Below, piece by piece: positions 8,283 to 18,600 of a DNA stretch of 37,411 bases. The DNA lies in contig CASEAR010000025.1 in the NCBI GenBank assembly GCA_949285835.1, positions 1 through 37,411 on the forward strand, written 5' to 3'. This DNA comes from an uncultured Verrucomicrobiota bacterium. GTDB taxonomy: Bacteria > Verrucomicrobiota > Kiritimatiellia > RFP12 > UBA3636. The position numbers and the translations under genes were made by a program. Under the pieces are notes generated by a model. It was not told where the DNA came from, searched no databases, and was given only the letters and a program-made list of their open reading frames with translations. Position 1 is the first letter of the stretch. Each line of letters begins with the position of its first letter.

Positions 8283-9398
8283 CTACTCATTGCGACACAG
8301 ATCAAGTTGTCTTTTAACTGCTTCCGCGACTTCATCAGGAGTTATTGATTTTATGCATACGCAATCGGAGCATGGTTTGGTCAGCCCGAAAATTGAACAT
8401 GGCGAACAGGGAAGTTTTTTACGCACGGCCTCTCCGCATTCTTCAGGCGGTCCCCACTTGTCCGGGTCGCTTGGACCGAACAGCACAACGCATCTTGTTC
8501 CTGCCGCCGCAGCCAAATGCGCTATGCCGGAGTCCGGACCGATCAGCAAGTCTGCATCGCGGCATAAGGCAGCTGTCTGCCGCAGGGGAAGCTTTCCGCA
8601 CAGATTGGTTATCCTGCGGTGCGAATGTTTTATTATTTCTGCGGCTCCTGGACAATCTTCTTTCGATCCGGTTAAAACGATATCCATATTTTCTGGGAGT
8701 TTGTCACAGACTTTTGCATAGTTCTCCGAGGCCCATCTTTTGCCCGGAATGCTTCCGCCGACATGCAAGAGAACATACGAGCTGCCCGGTCTGCTCGGAG
8801 CGTCCGGCAGCCCGGCAAGTGCGTCACACAGTATATTTTTTTTGTGAGGCAATTTGATTTCTTTTCCAACAGCTGATTCGAAAAGACGGCAGAACTGCCT
8901 GTCTTCCGGGGCATCTGGATCATATCCCACAAGGTGAGTGTAAAGTCCTCGTCTGTTCGTGTTTATCTTAAATCCCACCCTCAATGGCGCTCTGGTCATT
9001 GCACACATAACAGCCGAGAAGTTATGAAATTGCTCTGTGTCGACAACGGCGCTGTATCTGCCTCTTTCCAAAAGACGCTTTATAACCGAAATGGGAGATG
9101 TATCAAACTCCATTGTTACAAAATGCGGAAAGGCGAGTCTCATAATTTCTGAGTTTCTGCTTTCACACAGGAAGTCAAAAACAATGTTGGGAAACATATT
9201 TTGTACCGAAACAAGAGCGGGAAGGAGCATGACAGCGTCGCCGATCCCTCCGGGGCGAATTACAAGTACACGACGTGTATCCGTGTCTATGCGGCGATAT
9301 TCTATGCGCTTTTGCGCTCTTGAAAATACGGCGCATACAGCAGGGCCGACGATTTTATCGGCCACTCTCATTATGTTCGATTTGAACTTCATTTCCAT
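8283..9398 (-). CDS. Glycosyltransferase family 9 (ADP-heptose:LPS heptosyltransferase type)
   Basis: 371 residues. It has the GT9 layout: VLVIRPGGIGDAVMLLPAL in the N-terminal Rossmann domain, then VLLHVGGSIPGKRWASENY, IVLTGSKEDCPGA and the donor-binding block LIGPDSGIAHLAAAAGTRCVVLFGPSDPDKWGP (contiguous at about 290-322). GT9 enzymes add heptose or related sugars to lipopolysaccharide core lipid A at the inner membrane. A Cys cluster near the C-terminus (LPCSPCSIFG and PCSDCVC) is common in this family. An ATG at 9398 or 9392 can start it; the latter forms an ATGA overlap with the upstream peptidase stop, indicating translational coupling. The exact sugar is unknown. Confidence 0.9.
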   Translation of the reverse strand: MEMKFKSNIMRVADKIVGPAVCAVFSRAQKRIEYRRIDTDTRRVLVIRPGGIGDAVMLLPALVSVQNMFPNIVFDFLCESRNSEIMRLAFPHFVTMEFDTSPISVIKRLLERGRYSAVVDTEQFHNFSAVMCAMTRAPLRVGFKINTNRRGLYTHLVGYDPDAPEDRQFCRLFESAVGKEIKLPHKKNILCDALAGLPDAPSRPGSSYVLLHVGGSIPGKRWASENYAKVCDKLPENMDIVLTGSKEDCPGAAEIIKHSHRRITNLCGKLPLRQTAALCRDADLLIGPDSGIAHLAAAAGTRCVVLFGPSDPDKWGPPEECGEAVRKKLPCSPCSIFGLTKPCSDCVCIKSITPDEVAEAVKRQLDLCRNE

Positions 9399-10384
9399 TT
9401 TTCGCCGGCAGGTGCATCCTTGTCCCGGTCAAGGTATCCTTCTTCTATTCTGGACACAATTTCTAAAACCAGAATGGCCGTCTCACGGAGGGATTTTGCA
9501 CTGAGTTTGTCAATGGTATCGTGTTCTGTGTGCCAGTAGTCGTGAAGTCCTGGAGCAGAGCCGTATTCGAAGTCTATCAGATCGATTGCCGTATAGCCGC
9601 GTTCCACAAATGGCCAGTGATCATCGATTATATATGTTCTCGCCAGAGAAACCCGTGCCGCTTCCGGATTCTCTATCGACGATTCAATCGCTACTTTGGC
9701 CAGTGTGGGGGAGACATTGCGCGGAAGCTGCAGAAGCAGATCCTTGTCTCCGGTCATGTCGATGACAATTACAGCTTTAAGCTCCCCGACATCATCCAGA
9801 TATTTCCCGGCTGCAAAATTCTCGGCCATGCGCCTGCTGCCGTGCAGTCCATCGTTTTCTCTATATGAAGATCCGGCGCATTCTTCGCCGTCAAAGAAAG
9901 CAAATCTTAGTTTATGCCTTAATTTCGGGGAAGTCCGGGTTATATGCTCTGCAAGGCCGAGAAGTATTCCGCACGTTGATGCTCCGTCGTTCGCGCCTTG
10001 AAAATCATCGGAAATTCCTGACTTTGTATCGTAGTGACAGGCCAGAAGAATCAAGCCGTTGTGTCCGTTTCCGTAGTCGGCGTATATGTTTGAAAATGTC
10101 TTTTCGCCATACGGAGTCTTTTCCCTCCATGTATCAGCCTGCGGTTTCAGTCCAGCTGATCGCAGTTTTGAAGCCAGCCATTGCGCGGCGATGCCTGCAT
10201 TCACCGTTCCCGAGTCACGGGGGGATGCCGTTTCTATGAGTCCGGCGGCGTATGACAGCATCTTTTCTCCTGCATCCGGCGGAAGTTTTCTAAAATATCC
10301 GTTATCATCGCGGACGCCGGACGTACATCCGGAAAACACTGCAAAGGCGCAAAACATCAAGACGAAAAACAATGAAGCTTTCAT
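9389..10384 (-). CDS. M28-family lipoprotein, glutaminyl-peptide cyclotransferase-like
   Basis: 331 residues. The N-terminal signal has a lipobox ending FSGC (Cys at about 19), so the product should be a lipid-anchored envelope protein. The metal-site pattern of the M28 fold is present: HYDTK, QGANDGAS (Asp), FFDGEECAG (Glu), VIDMTGD, and a His in DYWHTEHDT. The segment DDHWPFVERGYTAIDLIDF resembles the DDHxPF motif of glutaminyl cyclases, which convert N-terminal Gln to pyroglutamate; an aminopeptidase activity is the alternative. It is coupled to the GT9 gene by an overlap. A promoter-like TATACT lies only eight bases before the ATG and no ribosome binding site is seen, so the mRNA may be leaderless. 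Confidence 0.85.
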   Translation of the reverse strand: MKASLFFVLMFCAFAVFSGCTSGVRDDNGYFRKLPPDAGEKMLSYAAGLIETASPRDSGTVNAGIAAQWLASKLRSAGLKPQADTWREKTPYGEKTFSNIYADYGNGHNGLILLACHYDTKSGISDDFQGANDGASTCGILLGLAEHITRTSPKLRHKLRFAFFDGEECAGSSYRENDGLHGSRRMAENFAAGKYLDDVGELKAVIVIDMTGDKDLLLQLPRNVSPTLAKVAIESSIENPEAARVSLARTYIIDDHWPFVERGYTAIDLIDFEYGSAPGLHDYWHTEHDTIDKLSAKSLRETAILVLEIVSRIEEGYLDRDKDAPAGEKWK

Positions 10385-10894
10385 GTCTTGACAGTATATC
10401 AGATGTGTTATTTGTCATAAACTTAAAAAATAACAGCGGGGTTTATCGGGAATTGCGGCCGCATTTTCAAAGAAGATTTCTCTGGATGAAGAGCATTTGC
10501 CCAGATTGTCAGCGAATAACAACGGAGTGTCATAGACGTTGTATGCAGCGTACCGGTAAGCGTTTATGCGGAATAAGCAGGAATATTAATACGTTTAAAC
10601 GGCATAACCTGCCGGACGACGCACTTGCAATCCGCCACTAACAGTGTCAAAAGAAAGAAGGAGAGCGTTTCTGATGTTTTTAGTGTTTATCTTGCAAACC
10701 GGGAAAAACGCCGGTTGTTCCGTCCATTAAAATAAAGGATACTTTTTGACGTGCGTGTCTTCCAAAGCATATGCGGCGGGGCCCGAAGCAAGCATCAGGT
10801 TATTAGTTCACACTGCGCCACAGTACAGTTATGCGCAGCGGATGGTTTCGGTTTTTTTGCAGTGTCCGCGGCGAGTATGCGGAGTTGTAAAACA
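10385..10894. other. Intergenic region between two minus-strand genes
   Basis: About 510 bases. Apart from the promoter-like element before the M28 gene and a six-base-pair hairpin (AACCGG at 10697-10702 with CCGGTT at 10711-10716), I see no gene, RNA or strong terminator. Short frames here resemble nothing I know. Confidence 0.5.
10393..10398 (-). promoter_or_regulatory. -10 element directly before the M28 gene (possible leaderless transcript)
   Basis: Minus-strand TATACT at 10393-10398 with a weak -35 (TTTATG, 17 bases upstream). The expected transcription start falls within about two bases of the ATG at 10384, and no Shine-Dalgarno sequence is present. Confidence 0.35.
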
Positions 10895-13081
10895 TTACAA
10901 ATTATTCTTTGTAATCCTGCATATTATCTCTGCCGGCTCCAATGGAGGGACACACTCAGGAATTACCTGAGGCGGATGCTCAACTGTCATCCTGAATCCT
11001 CGGTCATCGTTTGTCCACGATATATGTACAATGCCGTATTTTGTAGGAAAATCACCTCGAGCGTATGTCAGATTCCCAACTACTGGCGCGATCCGTATTC
11101 TGGAACACCCGGGGGTTGTAATTGTGACGCCGAGTATTTCTCGCGACATCTGTATGGCAGGGGTGCCGCTCCATGCATGTGAGTAATCTCCGGCTTCCCA
11201 GCATTCTCTCAGGCCGTATGGATAGTTTTCAACCATGTTTTTCCATCGTTCAAGCAGATTCCATCCAAATTTTTCAAAAGCGCCGCACTCATGTATTGCC
11301 ATGAAAGCGAAATGCGCAAAATAAGGCTGGATGTCTATCAATGAATCATCCGAGAAAACTTTTTCGAGTAACTTGCCGGACCTTTCTTCAGGCGCAATTC
11401 CATACGCCACCGCCAGAATATTCGTATGTTTTGAAAACGACTTCACGCCATCTTCCGGCGGAAGGAATTCACCCGGAGGACGCTTGGTAATCCATGGGAT
11501 GCCATCGGCGTACAGACCGCGCGCGCTGTCCCACAAAAGCTCGTTGAATTTACTTTTAAGCTGCGTACATGTTTCTGAAAATGCCGAAATATCCTTTCCA
11601 ATGGCATTTCCTATGAGTATGGCAATTTGAAGTCCGCGAATGTAAAATGCCGTCATTGGTCCCATGCCGCGGCCAGCCGGCGGGTGATGATAGCTTATAT
11701 TTCCGTCTTTCACCCAATCTATGAACATAAAATTGGGCGCTTCAGTAATCAGGCCGCACGAGCCAAGGTATTTCGAAAACCTCCCAAGGACCGTGCATAC
11801 AGAATCCCAGTTCTCGGAAAGAATGGACGCATCTCCTGTGTACATGTAGCAGTCATACAACATTTCAATGAAAAGCATTGAGTATGAGGTGTGGAACATT
11901 ACTCCCTTTTTCTGTCTGATTAGATTCGATGTTCGGAATATATCCGCATGGGCAAGACGCCATTCTCCATACATGACAAATTCTATCAGAGATTCGATCC
12001 AGTAATCTCCCGTGCATCCAAGTCCCTCCTGATGAACAGGGGAATCAAGATGTTCTCTTTGCATGCACATTTGCATAGTGCGGTCGATGCAGTCGCGCAT
12101 TCGGCAGAGCCACGTTTCCGAGGCTTCGAAAGGCGCAAGTCGCACAGGGAAACTCCTTTTTTCGGCTCGTACATTGGATATCCTTGCACCGAAGGCATCG
12201 GCGGATACGGTCATGCGCACCTTTTTGAAAGCCTGCATTCTTGTGCCGCGCGACGATATCCCTCCGCGAAGAATTATTTCTTCCGTGGAATGCGGCAGTT
12301 CACCGGCTTCATAATATTGGACTTTGATCACAGATTCTCCACCCGATTCAAAGTCAAAAAGAAAAAATCCGGCAAGTTCGCATTCGAACGCATACTCAAT
12401 GGTTCGCGTTTCATGCGGGCGGATATCTACGGACTGAGGAGCGGAACACGGGCGCACTATGACTCTTTGCAGTTTCGGTAAATTCAGCAACCGACATTTT
12501 CTTCGCGCCATTGTTGATACGACAGCGCGGCCGGACATTGCGGCTCCATGCCTTTCCCTTACAGAAAACCTGCCGGGTTTCCATGCAGCATCTGCAAATG
12601 CGCTCCAAGTGCTGTCCGTCGTGAGAATGCGTTTCCCGGAATTGAGCAATTCCATGCAAAATCCGGGACTGCCAATTGAGTAGTCCGTTTGAGCCTCCGG
12701 GACGTTCATCACCTGTGCAGTTATTTCGTTCCATCCTGCACGGACATGCCCTGACAGGTCAAGACTTTCACCGAACCACCATTCGGGCGGTTCAGTGTTT
12801 GCATAATCGCCTCCGACTTCCACAGGCCCGTCTGTAAGAAATTCTCCGTTTATAAAAACTCTGAAATGGGAGTCTCCAGATATGAGGCAATGCCAGCCCG
12901 AGGCATTATCCGCAAAGAAACATTTTGAAAATACCGCCATTACTGGGCGTATGCCGTTTGCATCCGCAAATGCCGATACCATTGCTCTGCCGCAGTCCGG
13001 ATGTTTCTGGCTGTCGAGCCAAATCCATGGGATTTCATCCGGGACAGGCACTTGTTCTGTTGTCGTTTTGCTATTTCTCAT
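10895..13081 (-). CDS. GH78-like alpha-L-rhamnosidase, no signal peptide
   Basis: 728 residues. An N-terminal beta-sandwich part (about 45-300; HFRVFINGEFLTDGP is typical of the rhamnosidase N-domain) is followed by an (alpha/alpha)6 barrel. The catalytic-region motif LDSPVHQEGLGCTGDYW (about 345-361) corresponds to the D-x-P-x-R-E-R-x-G-W-x-G-D motif of GH78, though the usual Arg residues and Trp are changed to His/Gln and Cys. GLRECWEAGDYSHAWSGTPA (about 623-642) matches the second conserved block with the Glu/Trp pair. A C-terminal beta-domain follows. Family members release terminal L-rhamnose from glycans. There is no signal peptide, so it probably acts on imported oligosaccharides, consistent with rhaA at 33376. 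Divergence in the motif means another substrate is possible. Confidence 0.75.
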   Translation of the reverse strand: MRNSKTTTEQVPVPDEIPWIWLDSQKHPDCGRAMVSAFADANGIRPVMAVFSKCFFADNASGWHCLISGDSHFRVFINGEFLTDGPVEVGGDYANTEPPEWWFGESLDLSGHVRAGWNEITAQVMNVPEAQTDYSIGSPGFCMELLNSGKRILTTDSTWSAFADAAWKPGRFSVRERHGAAMSGRAVVSTMARRKCRLLNLPKLQRVIVRPCSAPQSVDIRPHETRTIEYAFECELAGFFLFDFESGGESVIKVQYYEAGELPHSTEEIILRGGISSRGTRMQAFKKVRMTVSADAFGARISNVRAEKRSFPVRLAPFEASETWLCRMRDCIDRTMQMCMQREHLDSPVHQEGLGCTGDYWIESLIEFVMYGEWRLAHADIFRTSNLIRQKKGVMFHTSYSMLFIEMLYDCYMYTGDASILSENWDSVCTVLGRFSKYLGSCGLITEAPNFMFIDWVKDGNISYHHPPAGRGMGPMTAFYIRGLQIAILIGNAIGKDISAFSETCTQLKSKFNELLWDSARGLYADGIPWITKRPPGEFLPPEDGVKSFSKHTNILAVAYGIAPEERSGKLLEKVFSDDSLIDIQPYFAHFAFMAIHECGAFEKFGWNLLERWKNMVENYPYGLRECWEAGDYSHAWSGTPAIQMSREILGVTITTPGCSRIRIAPVVGNLTYARGDFPTKYGIVHISWTNDDRGFRMTVEHPPQVIPECVPPLEPAEIICRITKNNL

Positions 13082-13382
13082 GCTGACAGATTCCTGTGTA
13101 TTTTGCTGCTGTGCCTGTAGCAGAATTGCCGAATCGGCATTTGAACCATGCCGCTGTCCTGATCTGCGTATTTCCGCTTCGGGGCAGTTTCAAACGTATG
13201 TCGCAACGGCCGATTGACAGTGCTGGACGCATCGCTGCCTCCAAACCGTATTCGGCCGTCATGTCCAATTCAGTGCAGCCGGACCCGGCGGCAGTAAATG
13301 GCAATGCAGCATGCCGTCGCTGGATCCGCCGTACTACAAACGACGCACCGGATGCGGTTTGGGGCATATCTGAAAATATATA
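13082..13382 (-). pseudogene. Open stretch in frame with the GH92 gene beyond its stop
   Basis: The 301 bases between the GH92 stop (13383-13385) and the GH78 start stay open in the GH92 frame. After the TGA, translation can continue without interruption from 13382 to a TAG at 13071, which overlaps the GH78 start by 11 bases. The roughly 98-residue product (internal segment AEYGLEAAMRPALSIGRCDI) matches nothing I know. It has coding-like composition but no clear ribosome binding site at its first ATG (13367). It may be a decayed C-terminal domain of the GH92 protein, a remnant of another gene, or chance. Confidence 0.25.
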
Positions 13383-15536
13383 TCAGTCTGGATTCACTCC
13401 CCAGTTGTAATCCGGACGGTCGCTCAGTTCGATTTCCAGCGTTCCGCCGCCGGTTATAATGCTGTGCGGCAATGAGGTGCGGTTCCAGTTCTGTCCGTTT
13501 ACACGCACAGTTCTGATGTATTTTCTGGAGTCTGACGCTCCCGGAGCAAGTATTGTGAAAACGCGCCCATCTCCCAGATCCCATTCGCTCTTCTCAAAAA
13601 CGGGGGATGTAATCTGGTATTCCGGAATGCCGGGGGTGACGGGATATAGCCCGAGCATGGAGAACACTGCCCATGCGGAGAGTCCGCCGCCATCGTCGTC
13701 ACCGCAAACGCCCATCAAGTCATTGCGCCACCAGAGATCGAGGAGCATTCGTACATGCTTCTGTGTTTTCCACGGCTGTCCAACGATATTGTATATGTAC
13801 GGGATATGCATGGAAGGTTCGTTGCCCATTGCAAACTCGCCGACAAGTCCTGTGGCATCCGGGAATTGCTTGTAGTAGTCCCAGAGAGAACATGACGGCG
13901 GAACTTCGAACAACCGGTCAAGCCTCTGCGCCGCCTTTCCCGGTCCGCCAAGATGTCCGATGATAAAGTCAAGTGCATGCGGCGCTGCCCAGTTGTACGT
14001 CCAGCCGTTATTTTCCGCATAGTAGTCGCGAGCACCCTGTCCTCCTGAGTAGGAATAGTCGAAGGGCTCAATCCATTTCCCGTCGTCAGATTTCGGATGG
14101 AAAAAGCCTGTATCCTGCTTCCAGAGGTTCATATAGTCGAGGGCATGTTTTCTGTAAATCTCCGCACCATCGGTAATCCCTGCCAGTTCAGCCAATTTCG
14201 CAAGACACCATATGTCGAATGACAGGTCCAGAGTGACTGCGACTGATTGACGCCGTTCGCCCTTGTGAACCTGAGAGAATGTTTCCTTTTCTCCTTCGCG
14301 CAATGCCGGAAGAAAACCGTTTTCCCAGAAAAAAGAGTCGAGTTCGCATCTCGGGCCTTTGTACCACGCGAGGATTGAGCGTGTTTTGAATGTTTTGTCA
14401 ATAAGCTCAAAAGCTTTTTTTGCTTCGTCGGTATTGATAATATTTTTGACGAACGCATCAAGAAAAATTGCGCATGGATGCATCCCGGTCATGGCGTGGC
14501 CATCTCCCAGCGGGGAAGGGAATATCGGCATGGCGCCGGACTGTTCAGCCATTCGCAGGTACGACACCAGGCGTTCGTGCTCTTCTTTCGGCTGGAGAAT
14601 GCAATTAAGTGGGTGCAAGGCTCGGAAAGTATCCCAGGTCCAATCGTCTGTCCAGAACGGAACTCCACCGTCGGAGTGTATATGTCCGTCCCATGGACTG
14701 TGGTAGCGTCCATACTCTGACACACGGACCATTCGTTCGCGACATCTGAACATTGCTGTGCGAAAGACTGTTCGCCGGTCTTCCGAACCGCCCCATATGC
14801 GAACTTTGCCGAGTTCGTGGTTCCATTCGTCCCGTGTTTCGGCGGCGGCAGTTTCCATGCTGAGGTTTTTTGCAATGATTTCATCATTAAGAAACCGTAC
14901 GGCTGTCGCGTGGTCAATGTAAGAACATGCGCACCGCATGCAAACTATGCCGCCGGGCTGTAAGAATTCGATGACGAAACGGCTGCCTGTCTCGATGACT
15001 TTAAGTTTGTCCGTGTCGAATTGAAATGCGCAGTAAACGGTCGCCGCGCCGTCGTCCAAAGGTGAATCTGTCCCCAGGAATATCCCGCTGCGTTTGCTGT
15101 CCGCAGTTATTTTGCCTTGTCCGCGAGGCTCTATCAGGAGTCTCCATTGGGTCGGACATTCGCATTCAAATTTGAAGAAGGCGCAGTGTTCTGTCGTAGA
15201 GAAAGAAAGCGTTGTCCGGCTTTCTTCAAAGTACGCGCGGCTCACATCCGGCCTGTTATGCGTGTGGTCTGTGTGTTGCTTGTCAGCGGGGGCGCCTTGC
15301 CCCAGCGGCATTATGCGGAAAGCCTTTTTTCCGCGATGCGAAATAAGGAGCATCTGCGCGCCGTCGGTCAAGTCCGTGCGCGGGGAATGATTTGGCGGAA
15401 CGAGTCTCATCATCGCATGCGGACGCTGGGTCACCGGAAATACCGGCACTAGTATATGGCTGATGGTTCCTATGGATGGATTAACCTCTTCTATCGGAGT
15501 CTTTGCAGTTGATTTATTCGGGTGTTCTGTTTTCAT
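13383..15536 (-). CDS. GH92 alpha-mannosidase, no signal peptide
   Basis: 717 residues, near the family's usual 700-750. Starts with the family opening VNPSIGT (normally VNPFIGT). The C-terminal catalytic domain carries YAENNGWTYNWAAPH (about 506-520, containing the family acid Glu), GNEPSMHIPYIYN (about 571-583), QPWKTQ, and CGDDDGGGLSAWAVFSMLGLYP (split here: CGDDDGGG at about 611-618 then LSAWAVFSMLG). The Asp residues in the GDDDGG block match the calcium-linked catalytic base region of GH92 exo-alpha-mannosidases. These are usually exported, but no signal peptide is visible here (start MKTEHPNKSTAK). Preceded by a 14-base-pair hairpin on the transcript and followed by the GH78-like gene on the same strand. 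Linkage specificity cannot be assigned. Confidence 0.9.
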   Translation of the reverse strand: MKTEHPNKSTAKTPIEEVNPSIGTISHILVPVFPVTQRPHAMMRLVPPNHSPRTDLTDGAQMLLISHRGKKAFRIMPLGQGAPADKQHTDHTHNRPDVSRAYFEESRTTLSFSTTEHCAFFKFECECPTQWRLLIEPRGQGKITADSKRSGIFLGTDSPLDDGAATVYCAFQFDTDKLKVIETGSRFVIEFLQPGGIVCMRCACSYIDHATAVRFLNDEIIAKNLSMETAAAETRDEWNHELGKVRIWGGSEDRRTVFRTAMFRCRERMVRVSEYGRYHSPWDGHIHSDGGVPFWTDDWTWDTFRALHPLNCILQPKEEHERLVSYLRMAEQSGAMPIFPSPLGDGHAMTGMHPCAIFLDAFVKNIINTDEAKKAFELIDKTFKTRSILAWYKGPRCELDSFFWENGFLPALREGEKETFSQVHKGERRQSVAVTLDLSFDIWCLAKLAELAGITDGAEIYRKHALDYMNLWKQDTGFFHPKSDDGKWIEPFDYSYSGGQGARDYYAENNGWTYNWAAPHALDFIIGHLGGPGKAAQRLDRLFEVPPSCSLWDYYKQFPDATGLVGEFAMGNEPSMHIPYIYNIVGQPWKTQKHVRMLLDLWWRNDLMGVCGDDDGGGLSAWAVFSMLGLYPVTPGIPEYQITSPVFEKSEWDLGDGRVFTILAPGASDSRKYIRTVRVNGQNWNRTSLPHSIITGGGTLEIELSDRPDYNWGVNPD

Positions 15537-15572
15537 GGCAGCGTTATGAGTTGTATGACCTTTATGACAGCA

Positions 15573-15605
15573 CCCCGCATAACCGCACAGGGCGGTTATG
15601 CGGGG
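15573..15605 (-). terminator. 14-bp perfect inverted repeat between the 1447-residue glycosidase and GH92
   Basis: CCCCGCATAACCGC (15573-15586) and GCGGTTATGCGGGG (15592-15605) are exact reverse complements with a 5-base loop. This is a very strong hairpin in the 98-base gap. There is no U-tract on the minus-strand side, so it may be a transcript-stabilising or processing hairpin that sets different levels of the two genes rather than a classical terminator. Confidence 0.6.
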
Positions 15606-15634
15606 ATGGTGAAGTGCAGTGTTATGCGCGTTGT

Positions 15635-18600
15635 TTATTCAGCAAGTATGAGGTCTCCTACCAGATCAAGCTGTTTACTGTGCGCTCCGCTGAACCATCC
15701 CATGAATCCAACGCGTCCGGCTCCGTCATCCTCGTTTATTATGATCGTCATGCCGAGATTTGAGCCTGCGGAAGGAACAAATGGGGCAAGAGACGTCCAC
15801 GGTATGGCAACTTCGTACACCATTTCACCGGACAGATCCGGGTTCTTGCCGGACGTCGCGATTTCGAAGGGAGCTTCACCTTCGGTAACGCTGCTGTGTG
15901 CGGTCAGATGGCACCATGCCTGCGGGCCTTTTGTCCCATTGCTCAGGCTGTAATCGTACTTTCCAGACTTTTCGTCTTCCGTACGGGCCGGATCAAAGAG
16001 AAACTGCAGTCCGTCCTGATTCCAGACGGCTCCGTCCGAAAACTTGACGCTGTGGATATCATCAACTACGTTTACGGCAAGGTACAGGAACTTGTCGTCC
16101 CATGCTGCACGCCATGTTCCGGAAAGGTCATTAAGTCCTTTCCAGACATCGGTATTGCTGAAACGGAAGTTCTGTTCTGCCAGATTAAAGTTCTGAGTTG
16201 TGGTCTTTGACCAGACATCCTCAGAAAGCTTGCCGTCTATCACAACCGGCTTTTCTGTACGAACCGCAGTTGCAAAACCGGCGACAAGCCTGTCTTTGAC
16301 GATCTTTCGTCCGGTGGAATCCGTAACGGTGACGCGCAGCCGGAATATAGTCTGCTCCGCGGCATCAGCTATAGAAACAGCCGCCTCGTGTATCTGCCCG
16401 CCGTCAATTTCAGTGCGTCCTTCGACATCTCCTTTCAGATACGCATCCGGGATTTGCGGATTGTTGAGGGTAAAAGAACCGCCTTCCATGGGGAAAGAGT
16501 CCGTAAGTTCCACGGTCCAATCGATAGAAGCGCGTTCCTGTCCGTTGTTCTGCATTGTTACACGAACAGTGGGTTCTCCCTGCTGGTTTCGTACCCCGGC
16601 TATAATCTTCACGGTGACAGGGCTCATTATCGGCATTTGAAGAATGATTTCTCCTGTCGAAGCCGAATTGCGGATCATGATCCGCCCGGAACGCGCGTCT
16701 GTTTCCTCCGGAGCAGAAATTATGCATTTCACGGAGTTTTTGTCGTTTTGAACAAATTTTGCCGTCCATCTGGCCGGTACTTCCGCCTTCATATTTTCTG
16801 CTTTAATTTCATCTCCCGTGATGATGATATCACGGGTCCCGCCTTTGAGGATGGACAGGGCGCTGGATGTTACGGAGAACTCGGGTTCGCTGAGTTTTTC
16901 CGCGAGCGGGGCAGGGGACTTCTGCTTGTATCTTAGCAGGATCGGTTCTTCGGACAATCCAAGAGTCACGGCTCTGCGGCGGGAAGAGAGCATTGTGCTG
17001 CTGCCGTCGATGCGGATCAATTTAACGTCGCCGCCGGCGTTTGTTATGGGTACCGATCTGTCGATACGGCCGCCCTCTTTCCACATGATCTGGAAGCAGT
17101 CGCCGGTGTCATCGCGGAACAGGTAGCTCTGGACACCATCCGGATACTGACGTTCCGAGACAAATTTCTTGATGGTTATGCCATTGATCATGTTGTAGTA
17201 CATAATGGCGTCAAGTCTCGGATTGTACTTGTTGTACTGGCAGTCGAAAGTGTTGTGAGTGTTGCCTGAGGTACCTCTGGCTTTTCCATCACTGTCCGGA
17301 TACATTATTGTGAACCAGCTTACGTTGGCGCCGCCTTCTGCGAAAAATGCGGTTATTTTCTTGACAACTTCCTGTGCCACGGCAAGGCGCGTCTGTCCCT
17401 GACTGTTGAGGCCAAGTTCAGTACACCATATGGGCTTATCAACACCGTACTCCTTCATCATGGTCTTGTATTTCCGGATCGCCTGTCTTACATTCTCGTA
17501 AGTTTCATATACGTGGAAATCAAAGACGTCGCAGTACTTGTGGAAGCCAGCATCAAAGAAATCCCTGTTGGCGCCGACAGAAGTTGCAATTACCGGAATA
17601 TTTGGATTTACGGATTTTGCAGCCTCGTATACGATCTTGTATGCTCGAACCTTTTCGGGTATAAGTTCCGGGGTCTCACGCGGTTCGTTGCCCATGATCA
17701 GGCAGGCCATTTTCTTGTCGCCGTAACTGCGTATAAAATCGGCTGTATTTTTGGCCAGCTGTTCTTCGGTTATGTTTTTGAATCCGTTTCTTTCAACTTC
17801 TCCCGCAGCGGAAGATGAGTACCATACGTCTCCCTGTGCGAGAACTTCGTCAATCCCGCTGTTTCCCCACAAGCCTATGGTTCTGTGACCGATTCGGCTG
17901 GCAAGCTTGAAATAGTCCTGAAGCCGGCCGTCCCAGTTGCGAATTGTGAACGGGATGTCTTCAGGATCGTATTTTCTGGATTCAGCTGTCGGGAGTCTGG
18001 CAAAACCACTGTATTCGAACGCGTTTTCGTAACCCTCGGGAGTTATGCACGCATGAAGTTCATAGTATTTGCCGATGTCGAACATATCTCTTGGGAATGA
18101 AGCGCCGGCACTGTATGCGAATGCGCCGTTTACGCTTCCGCTTCTTTGCAGTTCGACGGTTGTTGGTTCAGACTGTTCGGCGCCCCAGTAGTCGGTTACC
18201 GTGAGCTTAATTTCGCGGTTTTGTTTGGGTATCGGGCGAGAGCTCATGACTCTGAATATGAATTTAACTTCGTCTTCCGGGAAGAACAAGTTCCCGATTG
18301 CCGCGCCGGAGATCTCAATCCTGTTTATAATTTTTTCCTTGCCCTTTATTTCAAGCGGAACAGCGCTCAGATTGTCAATGTCGCAGTATCCATTTGTTTT
18401 GTGGAATGTCACGGTAAACCGCGCTTTCACTGTATTTTTTGGCAGTTCGACTTCCTTGGCGAACGGGCGCCATTTTTCATTGCCGGTCTGGTCTACAATT
18501 GTCTTTGTGTCGATTATGGCGTCCAGACTGTTCAATGCTTCGACATTGATACGCACGGCGAAGCTGTTATCTGGCGAGTAAAGCTTGCTGCGCGTTGCTC

